DNA of 41,133 nucleotides from Apostichopus parvimensis (Eukaryota > Echinodermata > Holothuroidea > Aspidochirotida > Stichopodidae): contig KN890946.1 of NCBI GenBank assembly GCA_000934455.1, positions 4,385-45,517 of the forward strand, given 5' to 3'. The notes beneath the pieces are model-generated. The model was not told where the DNA came from. It did no database searches and saw only the letters and a list, made by a program, of their open reading frames with translations. A program made the translations under genes and the position numbers. Positions 37,001-41,133 of the stretch are shown here, piece after piece; position 1 is the first letter of the stretch, and the number at the start of each line of letters is the position of its first letter.

Positions 37001-37436
37001 AAAAAACCCAACATGCTATTGTTATCCTACATCTGATAGTGCCAAATTTTACCACCTAACTGTCCACTATTGTCACCACGTGGAGTTAAAACAATTCACT
37101 ACTTCAATTTCAGAGTGAAGTACTACCATAGTGGTGAGAGATGTGCAACATTTGGTTTAATTTTAGCAAAAAGTAAATACTTCATAAAATGCGACCAACT
37201 TGTTTACGACAGATCTACATAATTACTTTCCATTATCTGTAAATTCATAAAAGTAAACAGTAGATGCAAACTTTTCAAAAATAATTTCTTACCTGCGTTG
37301 GCCGGACACTTGGCATCAGAACGTCAATATCGAAAATGTTGCCCTCGTTCCCATCATCGTTGTAAAAGTCGTACTGATACCTCGCCTTGCAAATTCCACA
37401 TACCAAGGCAAGATGGAGGAAATATTTTAATATCAT
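5738..37436 (-). CDS. PAM: Peptidylglycine alpha-amidating monooxygenase (PAM), bifunctional, whole gene (17 coding exons)
   Basis: The gene encodes the two-step enzyme that amidates neuropeptides and peptide hormones in the secretory pathway. PHM uses copper, oxygen and ascorbate to hydroxylate C-terminal glycine, and PAL splits the product. Seventeen exons joined at GT-AG sites give one frame of 2637 nt (878 residues; rat PAM-1 has 976). Predicted layout: signal peptide 1-18, PHM about 34-320, acidic linker about 335-424, PAL about 426-738, stalk to 777, membrane helix 778-801, tail 802-878. PHM copper ligands are His78, His79, His146, His217, His219 and Met289. PAL zinc ligands are His510, His614 and His710, with catalytic Arg458, Tyr579, Arg630 and Met708. 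Nothing suggests a pseudogene. The coordinates enclose introns. Exon limits come from my own reading of splice sites and reading phase, not from transcripts. Confidence 0.96.
6163..7317 (-). other. PAM intron 16
   Basis: AT-rich, with donor GTATGA and acceptor TGCTTCTCAG. I saw no element with clear ends and no ORF worth calling. Confidence 0.85.
7318..7417 (-). CDS. PAM: PAM coding exon 16 (end of PAL: third zinc histidine)
   Basis: Encodes residues 705-737 plus one base of codon 738 (GFVMPHTMAVSSDANDVYVG, then EIGPNRIWKFVDP). Met708 and His710 in VMPH match rat Met784 and zinc ligand His786. DVYVGEIGPNRIWKF matches vertebrate EVYIGDAHTNTVWKF, the last blade. Acceptor TGCCCACAG, donor CCAG|GTATGA. 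Confidence 0.96.
7528..7892 (+). mobile_element. TTAA-flanked MITE, family 1, copy A (T2/Kolobok-like)
   Basis: A 365 bp non-coding element bounded by TTAA on both sides. The left end reads TTAAAGGGTGTGAAAACT. The right end, reverse-complemented, reads TTAAAGGCATTGAAGACT, an imperfect inverted repeat. Two further copies lie at 16914-17261 (inverted) and 28031-28385. TTAAAGGRR ends are known for the T2 group of TTAA-specific MITEs; assignment to that group is inference. This copy shows the uninterrupted GAGTCTTCAATGCC that is split in copy C. Confidence 0.8.
8727..9022. repeat. Tandem duplication with internal AGCTGGACTTT repeats
   Basis: Two copies of about 150 bp (8727-8880 and 8884-9022). 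Both begin with AACTCTCAAATTTTGGGTGG and end with GGGTTCAAGCCATCTGCAAA. Inside each, 10-12 bp units of AGCTGGACTT(T) repeat three to six times. The second copy ends about 16 nt from the exon 15 donor, so on the transcript strand the array opens intron 15. Confidence 0.85.
9039..9148 (-). CDS. PAM: PAM coding exon 15 (PAL)
   Basis: Encodes residues 668-704 (GGVLFVINGPTFPQKQILGV, then TVNYDTGEALETWSPEQ). It matches the vertebrate segment LLFAVNGKPHFGDQEPVQGF, a PAL propeller blade. Acceptor CATCTACAG, donor GAACAG|GTCAGC, phase 0. A locally duplicated repeat block of about 150 bp begins about 16 nt below the donor. Confidence 0.95.
9149..10634 (-). other. PAM intron 14
   Basis: A purine-rich GGAGAGGAGGAG stretch lies near 9399-9427, and a G13 tract at 10599-10611. 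The segment 9980-10250 looks like older repeat DNA but has no definable ends. No exon is evident. Confidence 0.8.
10635..10829 (-). CDS. PAM: PAM coding exon 14 (PAL: second zinc histidine)
   Basis: Encodes residues 603-667. MFVVHSVTLANNNQ carries His614, equal to rat zinc ligand His690. HVCATDRENGRVLCFD carries Cys626 and Cys637 (rat disulfide Cys702-Cys713) and Arg630 (rat Arg706). Acceptor TTATTTTCAG, donor AGAG|GTAAGC. A 13-base G run on the + strand (10599-10611), C13 in the transcript, lies 24 nt below the donor. Confidence 0.97.
10830..11386 (-). other. PAM intron 13
   Basis: AT-rich with a C/T-rich stretch at 11238-11280. No element or ORF supported. Confidence 0.8.
11387..11679 (-). 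CDS. PAM: PAM coding exon 13 (PAL core: zinc histidine, catalytic tyrosine)
   Basis: Encodes residues 505-602. FHIPHGLFVDHEGNIWLTDV carries His510, equal to rat zinc ligand His585. The block HFCQPADVVVDPTTGNFFVA and then DGYCNSRIVKFS carries Cys559, Cys580 and Tyr579, equal to rat Cys634, Cys655 (a disulfide) and catalytic Tyr654. TDVALHQVFK is identical to the vertebrate sequence. Acceptor CTCTGGTAG, donor ATCG|GTACGT. This is the most conserved exon in the window. Confidence 0.98.
11680..12507 (-). other. PAM intron 12
   Basis: AT-rich. I saw no element with defined ends and no ORF with family similarity. Confidence 0.8.
12508..12624 (-). CDS. PAM: PAM coding exon 12 (PAL)
   Basis: Encodes residues 466-504 (SFDRTFHYLKLSDGPIKNDT, then VLTLDKETGKVISKWGAN). 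It matches the vertebrate block SFDSKFVYQQIGLGPIEEDT, a PAL propeller blade. Acceptor CTTGCAG, donor ACCA|GTAAGT. The split codon CA|G gives Gln505 before FHIPHG of exon 13. Confidence 0.95.
12625..14021 (-). other. PAM intron 11
   Basis: Contains a tRNA-derived SINE candidate (about 13180-13455) and a C-rich stretch at 13622-13643. Otherwise AT-rich with no exon signal. Confidence 0.8.
13180..13455 (+). mobile_element. Candidate tRNA-derived SINE with (CATA)n tail
   Basis: GGTTCGAGTCA at 13265-13275 fits the RNA polymerase III B box. About 70 bp upstream, TTGGCTGAAGCT (13194-13205) is a weaker A box, the spacing expected of a tRNA head. A body with short hairpins follows (AAGCCAATGAGGCTT; CCTGCTTGCAGG), ending in a CATA repeat at about 13440-13454. 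No target duplication was found. The cloverleaf is too decayed for a tRNA gene. Confidence 0.55.
14022..14145 (-). CDS. PAM: PAM coding exon 11 (start of PAL)
   Basis: Encodes residues 425-465 (VLNEVPNWVAAGLALGQVGG, then LDTDSQDNVKVFHRGDRKWEV). Arg458 in VFHRGD matches rat Arg533, a PAL active-site residue. The opening WVAAGLALGQVGGL is the first blade of the six-bladed propeller. Acceptor CTCATAG, donor GTAGA|GTGAGT. The split codon GA|C joins to exon 12 to give DSFD, matching vertebrate GNSFD. Confidence 0.94.
14146..14653 (-). other. PAM intron 10
   Basis: AT-rich, 508 nt, nothing further recognised. Confidence 0.85.
14654..15081 (-). CDS. PAM: PAM coding exon 10: end of PHM and the acidic PHM-PAL linker
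   Basis: Encodes residues 282-424. The first part, SKHTDEMCNLYIMYYTDS, contains Met289, equal to rat CuM ligand Met314, and Cys290; Cys309 matches rat Cys334. From about residue 335 the sequence becomes a low-complexity acidic linker. It has a D-run near 349-353, DDDD at 375-378, a histidine patch (His383, His387, His390) and E-runs at 409-418. The acidic runs are coded by GAC/GAT and GAA/GAG triplet repeats. No paired basic residues occur in the linker, unlike the cleavable vertebrate linker (exon A). Acceptor CTCGCACAG, donor AGAG|GTACGT. Confidence 0.95.
15082..15959 (-). other. PAM intron 9
   Basis: AT-rich, 878 nt. Overlapping ORFs near 15443-15697 on both strands have no family similarity and no splice support. 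Confidence 0.8.
15960..16063 (-). CDS. PAM: PAM coding exon 9 (PHM C-terminal sub-domain)
   Basis: Encodes residues 248-281 plus two bases of codon 282. AFYPMDEIYQIQRGDVIATR matches vertebrate AFYPV...FGDLLAAR. Cys268 equals rat Cys293, which pairs with Cys315 (Cys290 here). The exon ends HEVHVG, matching vertebrate ATHIGG. Acceptor ATTATCCAG, donor GTTGG|GTGAGA. Confidence 0.95.
16064..17518 (-). other. PAM intron 8
   Basis: Contains MITE copy B (16914-17261). A TA-rich tract lies at 16120-16150. No additional exon is evident. Confidence 0.8.
16914..17261 (-). mobile_element. TTAA-flanked MITE, family 1, copy B (inverted)
   Basis: A 348 bp copy in the opposite orientation to copies A and C. 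Its ends are TTAAAGGCGTG on the left and CACACCCTTTAA on the right. The middle shares long near-identical stretches with copy A, for example the block around CATCGATCCCAGAAAATAC (reverse-complemented here) and the CAGACAGTAATGAAACGTGA region. Confidence 0.8.
17519..17679 (-). CDS. PAM: PAM coding exon 8 (PHM C-terminal sub-domain, HxH copper motif)
   Basis: Encodes residues 194-247. His217 and His219 in RTHAHGLGKVITGFRIRN match the rat CuM ligands His242 and His244 (HTH there, HAH here). Cys201 in DVACEYK matches rat Cys227. The exon ends in phase 0 at CCACAG|GTGAGT after NPQWPQ, matching vertebrate SPQLPQ. The acceptor is CCTGACAG, preceded by a pyrimidine tract. Confidence 0.96.
17680..18410 (-). 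other. PAM intron 7
   Basis: AT-rich. The segment 18080-18135 (GGGGTTGTGGGGAGACAGG) resembles 12112-12140 in intron 12, perhaps a shared old repeat. No exon is evident. Confidence 0.75.
18411..18478 (-). CDS. PAM: PAM coding exon 7 (PHM interdomain, 68 nt)
   Basis: Encodes residues 171-193 (QKYMGGIFLNVGMNIHVDPN...). It aligns with vertebrate QPLIAGMYLMMSVDTVIP, the link between the two PHM sub-domains. Acceptor TTTTCACAG, donor CCCA|GTATGT. The split codon A|AT gives Asn194 at the join, matching the vertebrate VNSDISC region. The upstream intron holds a complete TTAA-flanked MITE. Confidence 0.92.
18479..19194 (-). other. PAM intron 6
   Basis: Half of this intron is the TTAA-flanked long-inverted-repeat MITE at 18762-19125. 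The rest is AT-rich. Confidence 0.85.
18762..19125. mobile_element. TTAA-flanked MITE, family 2, with long inverted repeats
   Basis: A 364 bp element between TTAA at 18762-18765 and TTAA at 19122-19125. The two arms form an imperfect inverted repeat of about 90-100 bp. The best core is GATTACGTAATCGACC, identical on both arms, followed by TGGTCGTAAA / CGGTCGTAAA. The left end begins TTAAAGGGATGCTGTA and the right end, reversed, TTTAAAGATCTGTT. The TTAAAGG start is like family 1 but the interior is different. No ORF. Confidence 0.85.
19195..19243 (-). CDS. PAM: PAM coding exon 6 (PHM, 49 nt)
   Basis: Encodes residues 155-170 plus two bases of codon 171 (DGSTDSSGLTLVATTE). It lies between CCTTGCAG and AGAAGA|GTAAGT and is the only stretch that bridges exons 5 and 7 in phase. 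It aligns with the vertebrate segment containing DCSGVSLHLT, but serine stands where rat has Cys186. This is the second half of a disulfide whose other half (rat Cys47) is also missing here. Confidence 0.87.
19244..21160 (-). other. PAM intron 5, containing the assembly gap
   Basis: Sequence flanking the gap is AT-rich with a C-rich stretch at 20199-20225 and a T/A-rich tract near 20995-21025. The exon 5 to exon 6 phase join is correct without gap sequence, so no constitutive exon is required there. An alternative exon in the gap cannot be excluded. Confidence 0.8.
19494..20108. other. Assembly gap (615 Ns)
   Basis: A run of 615 undetermined bases. Long ORFs that appear to cross it are artefacts of N translation. 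Confidence 0.99.
21161..21244 (-). CDS. PAM: PAM coding exon 5 (PHM, third CuH histidine)
   Basis: Encodes residues 127-154: DVGFHIGGDSGVNYLTLQIH followed by YATAAPFA. Gln144 and His146 in LQIHY match rat Gln170 and His172; the histidine is the third ligand of the CuH site. VGFHIGG matches vertebrate VGFRVGG. Acceptor CACATAG, donor GCTG|GTAAGT. The downstream intron contains the 615-base assembly gap, which does not touch coding sequence. Confidence 0.95.
21509..21594 (-). CDS. PAM: PAM coding exon 4 (PHM)
   Basis: Encodes residues 99-126 with split codons at each end (GCTYGECTAGRAILFAWARD...). Cys100 and Cys105 correspond to rat Cys126 and Cys131, the partners of Cys54 and Cys85. The FAWARD stretch matches the vertebrate YAWARN segment. 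Acceptor TTACACAG and donor CCCG|GTGAGT are both strong. The flanking introns are short (340 and 264 nt). Confidence 0.94.
21595..21934 (-). other. PAM intron 3
   Basis: A 340 nt intron, more than half of it a 50 bp-unit tandem array (21726-21909). Confidence 0.9.
21726..21909. repeat. Minisatellite, about 50 bp unit, 3.6 copies
   Basis: Units begin TATGAGTACAACTAATCTTA at about 21726, 21781, 21830 and 21880, and contain TTTGGTCAATGAGTACAA. The first unit carries a 5 bp insertion. The array edge is about 25 nt from the exon 3 donor. Confidence 0.88.
21935..22031 (-). CDS. PAM: PAM coding exon 3 (PHM, first copper-site histidine pair)
   Basis: Encodes residues 66-98. It carries VNFIPKASMKFVHHMLLFGC, nearly the signature of the type II copper monooxygenase family. 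His78 and His79 match rat CuH ligands His107 and His108, and Cys85 matches Cys114. The acceptor is TTTATAG and the donor chosen is AATAG|GTTAGT. A closer GAAG|GTTACA site would break the phase with exon 4, so the longer exon is preferred. A tandem array of about 50 bp units begins roughly 25 nt below the donor. Confidence 0.93.
22032..25166 (-). other. PAM intron 2
   Basis: A 3.1 kb intron. Contains a C11 run at about 22496-22506, a less AT-rich patch at 22680-22990, and a C31 run at 25060-25090. Words of the type TACTGTA/TACAGTA become frequent from about 22.9 kb rightward. No exon or delimited element was recognised. Confidence 0.75.
25060..25090. repeat. C31 homopolymer (G31 on the PAM transcript)
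   Basis: An unbroken 31 C run preceded by CCAGCCCCG. In the PAM pre-mRNA it reads G31, starting 77 nt below the donor of the 52 nt exon 2. Its length may be affected by sequencing error. Confidence 0.9.
25167..25218 (-). CDS. PAM: PAM coding exon 2 (PHM, 52 nt)
   Basis: Encodes residues 49-65 plus the first base of codon 66 (DDQYICASQPAIDELYI). It starts in phase 0 after TTTCTCAG and ends at ATCG|GTACGT. Tyr52 and Cys54 match rat Tyr79 and Cys81; the cysteine normally pairs with rat Cys126 (Cys100 here). Both flanking introns are long (12 kb and 3.1 kb). A 31-base C run on the + strand, read as G31 in the transcript, starts 77 nt below its donor. The phase fit and the join to VNFIPKAS in exon 3 make the exon secure despite its size. 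Confidence 0.9.
26162..26245 (+). mobile_element. Retroposon 3' tail ending in ATT repeats
   Basis: AAGGGCCTTGAGCAG followed by GGCGCTATATAAGT and an ATT microsatellite. This order is common at the 3' ends of LINEs and their SINE partners in animals (GCGCCTTGAGC ... GGCGCTATATAAAT ... (ATT)n). The 5' limit is not visible. Confidence 0.5.
26495..26575 (+). mobile_element. Possible retroelement debris (Penelope-like 3' motif)
   Basis: CACTGAAGAAGAGCTGGACG then GTTCGAAAGC resembles the CTGAxGAAG...CGAAA motif seen near the ends of Penelope-like and other retroelements. No reverse transcriptase remains. Low confidence. Confidence 0.25.
28031..30367 (+). mobile_element. TTAA-type MITE, family 1, copy C, split by a hAT-like insertion
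   Basis: The left part, 28031-28385, begins TTAAAGGGTGTGAAGACTCG and matches copy A nearly throughout. The right end resumes at 30359 with TGCCTTCAAG, where copy A has TGCCTTTAAA. The copy is interrupted between these points by the element at 28386-30350. The right TTAA has decayed to TTCAA. Confidence 0.85.
28386..30350. mobile_element. Non-autonomous hAT-like DNA transposon (1965 bp) with 8 bp target duplication
   Basis: The ends are a perfect 17 bp inverted repeat, TAGTGTTCAAACGATTA at 28386-28402 and its complement at 30334-30350. They are flanked by the direct duplication GTCTTCAA (28378-28385 and 30351-30358). Sub-terminal DNA on both sides is rich in ACCGATTCC/ATTCCGATT words. No transposase ORF remains. 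Internally there is a repeat of about 251 bp starting at 29228 and 29479 (CCATTGACTTAGTGTGGTTG in each), and a short direct repeat CTTCCATATGTTTTTGAATA near 30185 and 30217. The 8 bp duplication fits hAT. Confidence 0.88.
31106..31140 (+). promoter_or_regulatory. TATA box and initiator inside the Harbinger-like element
   Basis: TATAAA at 31106-31111 and an initiator-like TCAGTC at 31134-31139. The predicted start at A31136 is 30 nt below the TATA box, which is canonical spacing. The 39-codon ORF starts about 93 nt further on. It may be the promoter of the ancestral transposase gene. Confidence 0.5.
31229..31348 (+). CDS. Short leucine-rich ORF (39 aa) inside the Harbinger-like element
   Basis: MAYFGDETTRKKKAAALLLL is followed by a Leu/His/Gln-rich end and a TAA stop. 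A basic KKK then poly-Leu pattern resembles the N-termini of some PIF/Harbinger proteins, but it is too short to assign. It could be a truncated remnant of the first exon of the transposase, or non-functional. It is placed correctly behind the TATA/initiator pair. Confidence 0.35.
   Translation: MAYFGDETTRKKKAAALLLLMYLGEHDEHFLQAQHLLLQ
32655..33328. repeat. Degenerate TGTACTG/TGTAATG satellite-like array (about 675 bp)
   Basis: About 675 bp composed almost wholly of 5-12 bp units such as TGTACTGTAATG, TGTCCTGTAT and TGTACTGCAC. Longer segments repeat (TTTATCTGTACTGTA... near 32750, 32840 and 33020), so units were also duplicated at a scale of roughly 100-250 bp. ORFs in it are meaningless. 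Confidence 0.9.
33618..34010. mobile_element. hAT-type MITE, CAGTGGYG family, copy 1 (393 bp)
   Basis: Ends CAGTGGTGGAGC and GCTCCGCCACTG form an 11/12 inverted repeat, flanked by the perfect 8 bp duplication GTTACCAT (33610-33617 and 34011-34018). The interior shares GTGGTGGCGCTCC and CTTAGATAGT with the element at 39979-40920. No ORF. Confidence 0.9.
35105..35122. repeat. (GACA)n microsatellite
   Basis: AGACAGACAGACAGACAG, about four and a half units. Confidence 0.85.
35175..35265. mobile_element. Possible terminal fragment of a DNA transposon
   Basis: ATAGGCGTAGGTAGGAGCCC followed by TTGGGGGGCTG resembles the GGCGTAG...GGGGGGC starts of many invertebrate hAT-type elements. No partner end or target duplication was found. 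Confidence 0.3.
37293..37436 (-). CDS. PAM: PAM coding exon 1: start codon, signal peptide, start of PHM
   Basis: Encodes residues 1-48 and ends in phase 0 at CAG|GTAAGA. It opens with the hydrophobic leader MILKYFLHLALVCGICKA, a typical signal peptide with probable cleavage after Ala18. After about 15 residues of polar spacer comes the first PHM strand (IFDIDVLMPSVRPTQ), matching the vertebrate FALDIRMPGVTP segment. An in-frame TGA lies 21 nt upstream of the ATG, which supports this start. The mature N-terminus is shorter than in rat PHM and lacks the cysteine (rat Cys47) found there. A 12 kb intron separates this exon from exon 2. Confidence 0.93.
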
Positions 37437-37676
37437 AATCTTTTTTTTGCTTTTTCAGGGATTCACTCAATAATAAATAGAAACCAAAATTTTCATAACT
37501 CCACTGAACACTGCTCACAATTGGCTTACATAAGAGGAGGTATGGGTCTTGTTGGTATTATTTGAATGCCAAGGTTAGCTTCTTGTTTTTTTTAACAGAT
37601 TCACCAGATAGGCCTATGAGGAGAGGTTTTCTGATATCCACATCTCATTTGAAACAATCTCGGTTTTCTCTCAGAC
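37437..37676 (-). other. Probable 5' UTR part of the first PAM coding exon
   Basis: On the minus strand, TTTTTTGTCATTTTGCCGCAG ends at 37677, a good 3' splice site (pyrimidine-rich then CAG). If used, the exon holding the ATG would begin at 37676 and carry 240 nt of leader. This implies at least one non-coding exon and the promoter further right. Confidence 0.35.
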
Positions 37677-39970
37677 CTGCGGCAAAATGACAAAAAATAA
37701 TATGGACACATTCAGACTTTTAGTAATTATTCCATTTCAACTCAAATTAAAATTTAGTTTCTCACATGCACAGAAAAGTCAATACAGGTGTTTTGTACTT
37801 AAATGTAAAAATAAATAAGTGCATATGATGGATACTAGAAAAAAATAAGGTGAACTTAAAAAAAATTGTTTATAAATTAAACCAGAAGAAAAAAAGAAAA
37901 ATCTGTTAAAAAACAAGAAAAACATGCTATTTGCTTACCTTTTTAGTCCCTAAGTACTTGTAATTGTTAGCCTATTTAAGTCATACAAAACAATAAAATA
38001 AACAATTTCTATCAAGTAATTATTTTGTAGTAAATACTCTTACTTAGCCTAGCTTGAGCTTATACTCACTAGATTTTCAAGCCAATTGCTTACCCCTCTC
38101 TCTGCCCTAGGGGTTTGAGGGATTAAGAACTTATTGGATACATCTTATGAAATGGTTCATCAGATTAGAAATGCTATTGAGAACAACACAACATCCTAAC
38201 AGGATATTGTTTGCTTAAAACAAAGTCGAAGTGGGGAATTGATCATTTTCATGGGGGAGAAATTTTTTTTTTACTCAAGTCGCAGTGAAAAAGAAACAAC
38301 TTGACTGAGACTCCACATCTCCACCCGAAATAGAGACCTTCTGAAACTGGCGTGATATTCTTTTATTGTACTTTGACTTCTAACAACAAAAGTTCAACCA
38401 GTTAAGGCACTTTGTCAACATTCAGATAGTGAAGGGGCTGCAGCATTGATCACTGCAACCTGGCTGCATAGGACATAAATCTTTTGTGCTCCACACTGCT
38501 AACAATAAAACACTACTGGTTTGCAGTGACTATTTCTATTGTGTGATATTGATTCAGAATTGTTGCAGTGAAATGTAGCAGCTCTGCGACAACCTTTTTC
38601 TCTTTGACAAGGTGCCTTCAAGTGTCTTTTGTAATCTGACTAAAATTACAAATCTTTCTGGAGGAAGTTTCTGCCAATCTCTACCATGGTTAGAATTGTG
38701 TATTATTGTAATCATTCCCTATGTCATTTTATACTGAATACACAACCCAAAACAGCTATGGATACCAGCTGTAATATCTTGCTCATAAATTGATTAATGT
38801 AAAATCCTCAGTTCCAAAGAATAGAATGTTTTTTTGGCAAGGGAACTCCGTAATCAGATAGAACTACGTAAATATTTGCTGTATCAAAATGAGATAGTTA
38901 TGTGAAATGCAGGACGTAATAACATCTACTATCTAGGCCTGTTGACCGAGCAGTTTTTGTACACAGAAACCAACTTAATACTTTTTATGAGACAAAATTC
39001 ACACGAAACTGCTACACGAAATTAGAACACTCAATCATTCCCTGCATTGTAAAAGAAATGTCGACTGTTACAGCACTGATTTAACTTTCAATTAGTCTTA
39101 TGGACGATACATTCACTTCAGACTCCGTTACTGTGCTGTGTGCACTAGTATTACAGTATTACTAGTACTATTAGTACTAGTGTTAGGCCTAAGAAGTAAG
39201 AAGTATTTAATTCGTCCATTACACTGAAACATATGGCAAATACACTAGAAGTAGCAGACGGTAGGTTACTGTTTCTGATATCGATGTGGTCCAGAAAGAA
39301 CTCATTATACGGCTAATGACTTCATTCCTAGATTAATAAACTCAAAATATGAACAAGATCTTACAAAAGAGTACAATATGTTCACAAAGAATGAAATAAA
39401 CACAAACCTTAGAAGATTCGACTATCGATTTCACGATCCTTTGCTTTAGTAAATATTGTGAGGCAAATACGTAGTGATAATTAGAGGGCAGCAAACGTAA
39501 ATTTGTGTTTTCAAATATGCAAACCAGTTAGTCTTTGGTGGAACGTAATAGGCATATGATGATGAGAAACTTAGTACAGCGACATTACGTGCGTGTGATG
39601 GCTCCGTTGAAACCAGTCTTTCGGCAGTCATTATTGCAGCCCACCCGAGTGGAATCAACAATGAAGAAATAGTAGAATAACAAATTATAACCGCACAGCA
39701 AAACTGCAGTGTAGTTTCGATGATGCTACATGAATAATCTAGATGGATACTTTATTGTATTCAGCATACAAATCGATCTCTACCAAAGACAACAGGTTTC
39801 TTCTCAAGTGTAGACAAATATATTTAAAAGTTATCGCTTTTGGGGACCGTGACTTAAAATATACTCCCGAAAACTCGGCACTATGATTGCTGTTCAAGTC
39901 TCCATAGTACAGATCTACAACATCAATACTTTCTGTGAACAAAGGTTAGGCACTTGGGCAGATACATGGT
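37677..39970. other. Upstream flank without a recognised gene
   Basis: AT-rich. A somewhat GC-richer patch at 39590-39660 could be part of a promoter or a non-coding first exon, but nothing confirms this. No ORF has family similarity. Confidence 0.5.
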
Positions 39971-39978
39971 GCTACGTA

Positions 39979-40920
39979 CAGTGGCGTCGTGCCCATTGGG
40001 GCCCGGGGGGCACAGCCCCCCCCCCCCAAATTTTGTCAAAGGTGTCATAAAATTTTGTCATAATTTTAAAAAAAGAGTGTTTTCGAACAGTGTCAGCAAC
40101 TGAATTTCTTGTAGGGCCTACGAGAAATGGGGCTTCTGTTGACTGCTTGGTCAATGGTTGTAAATTGTTGGTATTCAGTCAATCGAAACAGTTAAATAAT
40201 TACTGGTTGATAACTAATGAACCAAATGTGCCATCAACGCTGCCATCGTTGAACAATATTATATATACGTAGTCCCAGAGTAAGTGCAACCCGTTACCTT
40301 TGCCAAAGTCAGTCAATTTTCCATGAAAAAATGGCAAATTTTTTAATTGTTTTCTAAGCCTGTAACAAAGTTCGGAAAGTTAAGATAAATGTAGTGAACA
40401 GAGATTATGGGACTCCATGTGAACTTCTTCTTAAGCAATGCAATCAGTTCGCTAAAAGGTCCACCAGGATAAATTTTCCTCATGATCAGATAGGTAGTTT
40501 TGAAAAAAATGAATAATAATAATCATTTCAAATACAGTCACAATTAACCTGGAAAATAATCACTTCGTTATCGCACGTTTTACCTTAGGTTTCGCTCCTT
40601 TCGCTTTTTCTGCCCATGTTTTCAAACGGCATAGCTTTTTCTTTACCCAGTCACCACTTCTCACGGGCACGGGCGGCGATCATGATCAGCCAACACAAAA
40701 ATGTTTCGATTTCTTCAATTTTGGGTGCTTCTGGGAGACGAGGAATTGATAAACTGAGGAATAAATGGCGATCACTTCCTTCGAGAATATTTCCCAAAAT
40801 AAAAAATTGCCGGAAATTTTCTTGTACGCTGCGCGCCAACTCGTGGTGGCGCTCCGCTTAGATAGTCATCACCTGCTCACGGCCCCCCCCCCCCAAAAAA
40901 AATTTCGCACGACGCCCCTG
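39979..40920. mobile_element. hAT-type element, CAGTGGYG family, copy 2 (942 bp)
   Basis: Starts CAGTGGCGTCGTGC and ends GCACGACGCCCCTG, a 13/14 inverted repeat, flanked by the perfect 8 bp duplication GCTACGTA (39971-39978 and 40921-40928). C runs lie just inside both ends. The interior near 40825-40866 matches copy 1 closely (GCGCCAAC..GTGGTGGCGCTCC). ORFs of 60-81 codons inside have no transposase similarity that I can see. Confidence 0.92.
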
Positions 40921-40928
40921 GCTACGTA

Positions 40929-41121
40929 ATTGCACATTAGAAAATCAAGTTACTGTGCAGTATGGAATTTAAACTTATTCCACCAAAAGTAAGTGTTGAA
41001 AAAAGTAAAACATGTCACAGAATCAGATATAAGCAGTTTGGTCTATTGTTGTGTCTCAAACAATTAAACATGAAACATCTGCAAATACCTACAAAGATAG
41101 CTGGGCTATATCTGTTACATT
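40929..41121. other. Short unique spacer
   Basis: AT-rich spacer of 193 bases between two hAT-type elements, nothing recognised. Confidence 0.7.
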
Positions 41122-41133
41122 CAGTGGCGTCGC
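41122..41133. mobile_element. Start of a third CAGTGGCG element, cut by the window edge
   Basis: The last 12 bases, CAGTGGCGTCGC, match the first 11 bases of the element at 39979. The rest lies outside the window. Confidence 0.6.

Larger units (their letters stand above)
25219..37292 (-). other. PAM intron 1, 12 kb
   Basis: Donor CAG|GTAAGA, acceptor TTATTTCTCAG. It holds most of the window's mobile DNA: a retroposon tail (26162-26245), MITE copy C with its hAT insertion (28031-30367), the Harbinger-like element (30575-31683), the TGTACTG array (32655-33328) and a hAT-type MITE (33618-34010). Segments 26600-28000, 31700-32600 and 34020-37290 are AT-rich with no gene seen. A GC-richer patch at 36840-36965 is unassigned. 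Confidence 0.8.

Noticed and set aside
40616..40861. 81-codon ORF in the 942 bp hAT-type element as transposase
   Set aside because: No BED finger or hAT dimerisation motif seen, and part of it matches non-coding sequence of the 393 bp element.

Overview
This is eukaryotic genomic DNA from an animal. It is AT-rich, with short exons bounded by GT-AG introns, many mobile-element remnants, long C/G homopolymers and one assembly gap (615 Ns). Protein similarity and the repeat types suggest a marine invertebrate deuterostome. An echinoderm, perhaps a sea cucumber, is my best guess, but the species cannot be fixed from this sequence.

The window holds one recognisable protein-coding gene, on the minus strand: a bifunctional peptidylglycine alpha-amidating monooxygenase (PAM), which makes C-terminally amidated neuropeptides. 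I could trace a complete reading frame through 17 coding exons from the start codon at 37436 to the stop at 5738. All junctions are GT-AG with matching phases. The exons total 2637 nt, giving 878 residues. The order is signal peptide, copper monooxygenase (PHM), an acidic linker, zinc lyase (PAL), stalk, one membrane helix and a cytosolic tail. PHM hydroxylates the glycine alpha-carbon of a glycine-extended peptide, and PAL then cleaves the product to the amidated peptide plus glyoxylate. All copper, zinc and catalytic residues known from rat PAM are present. One PHM disulfide is missing on both sides.

Layout: 1-5737 is downstream DNA with the 3' UTR and no other gene. 5738-25218 carries exons 17 to 2 (exon 17 first on the + strand), with introns containing TTAA-flanked MITEs, a tRNA-derived SINE and local tandem repeats. 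25219-37292 is a 12 kb first intron packed with transposons. 37293-37436 is coding exon 1. 37437-41133 is upstream DNA with probable 5' UTR sequence and a hAT-type element.

Several mobile elements can be delimited to the base from target-site duplications (TSDs). A 1965 bp hAT-like element is inserted in a TTAA-type MITE, and the intact MITE copies show the empty site. A 1109 bp PIF/Harbinger-like element has a TAA duplication and an internal TATA promoter with a 39-codon ORF. Related hAT-type elements of 393 and 942 bp have perfect 8 bp duplications, and a third copy begins at the right edge of the window.
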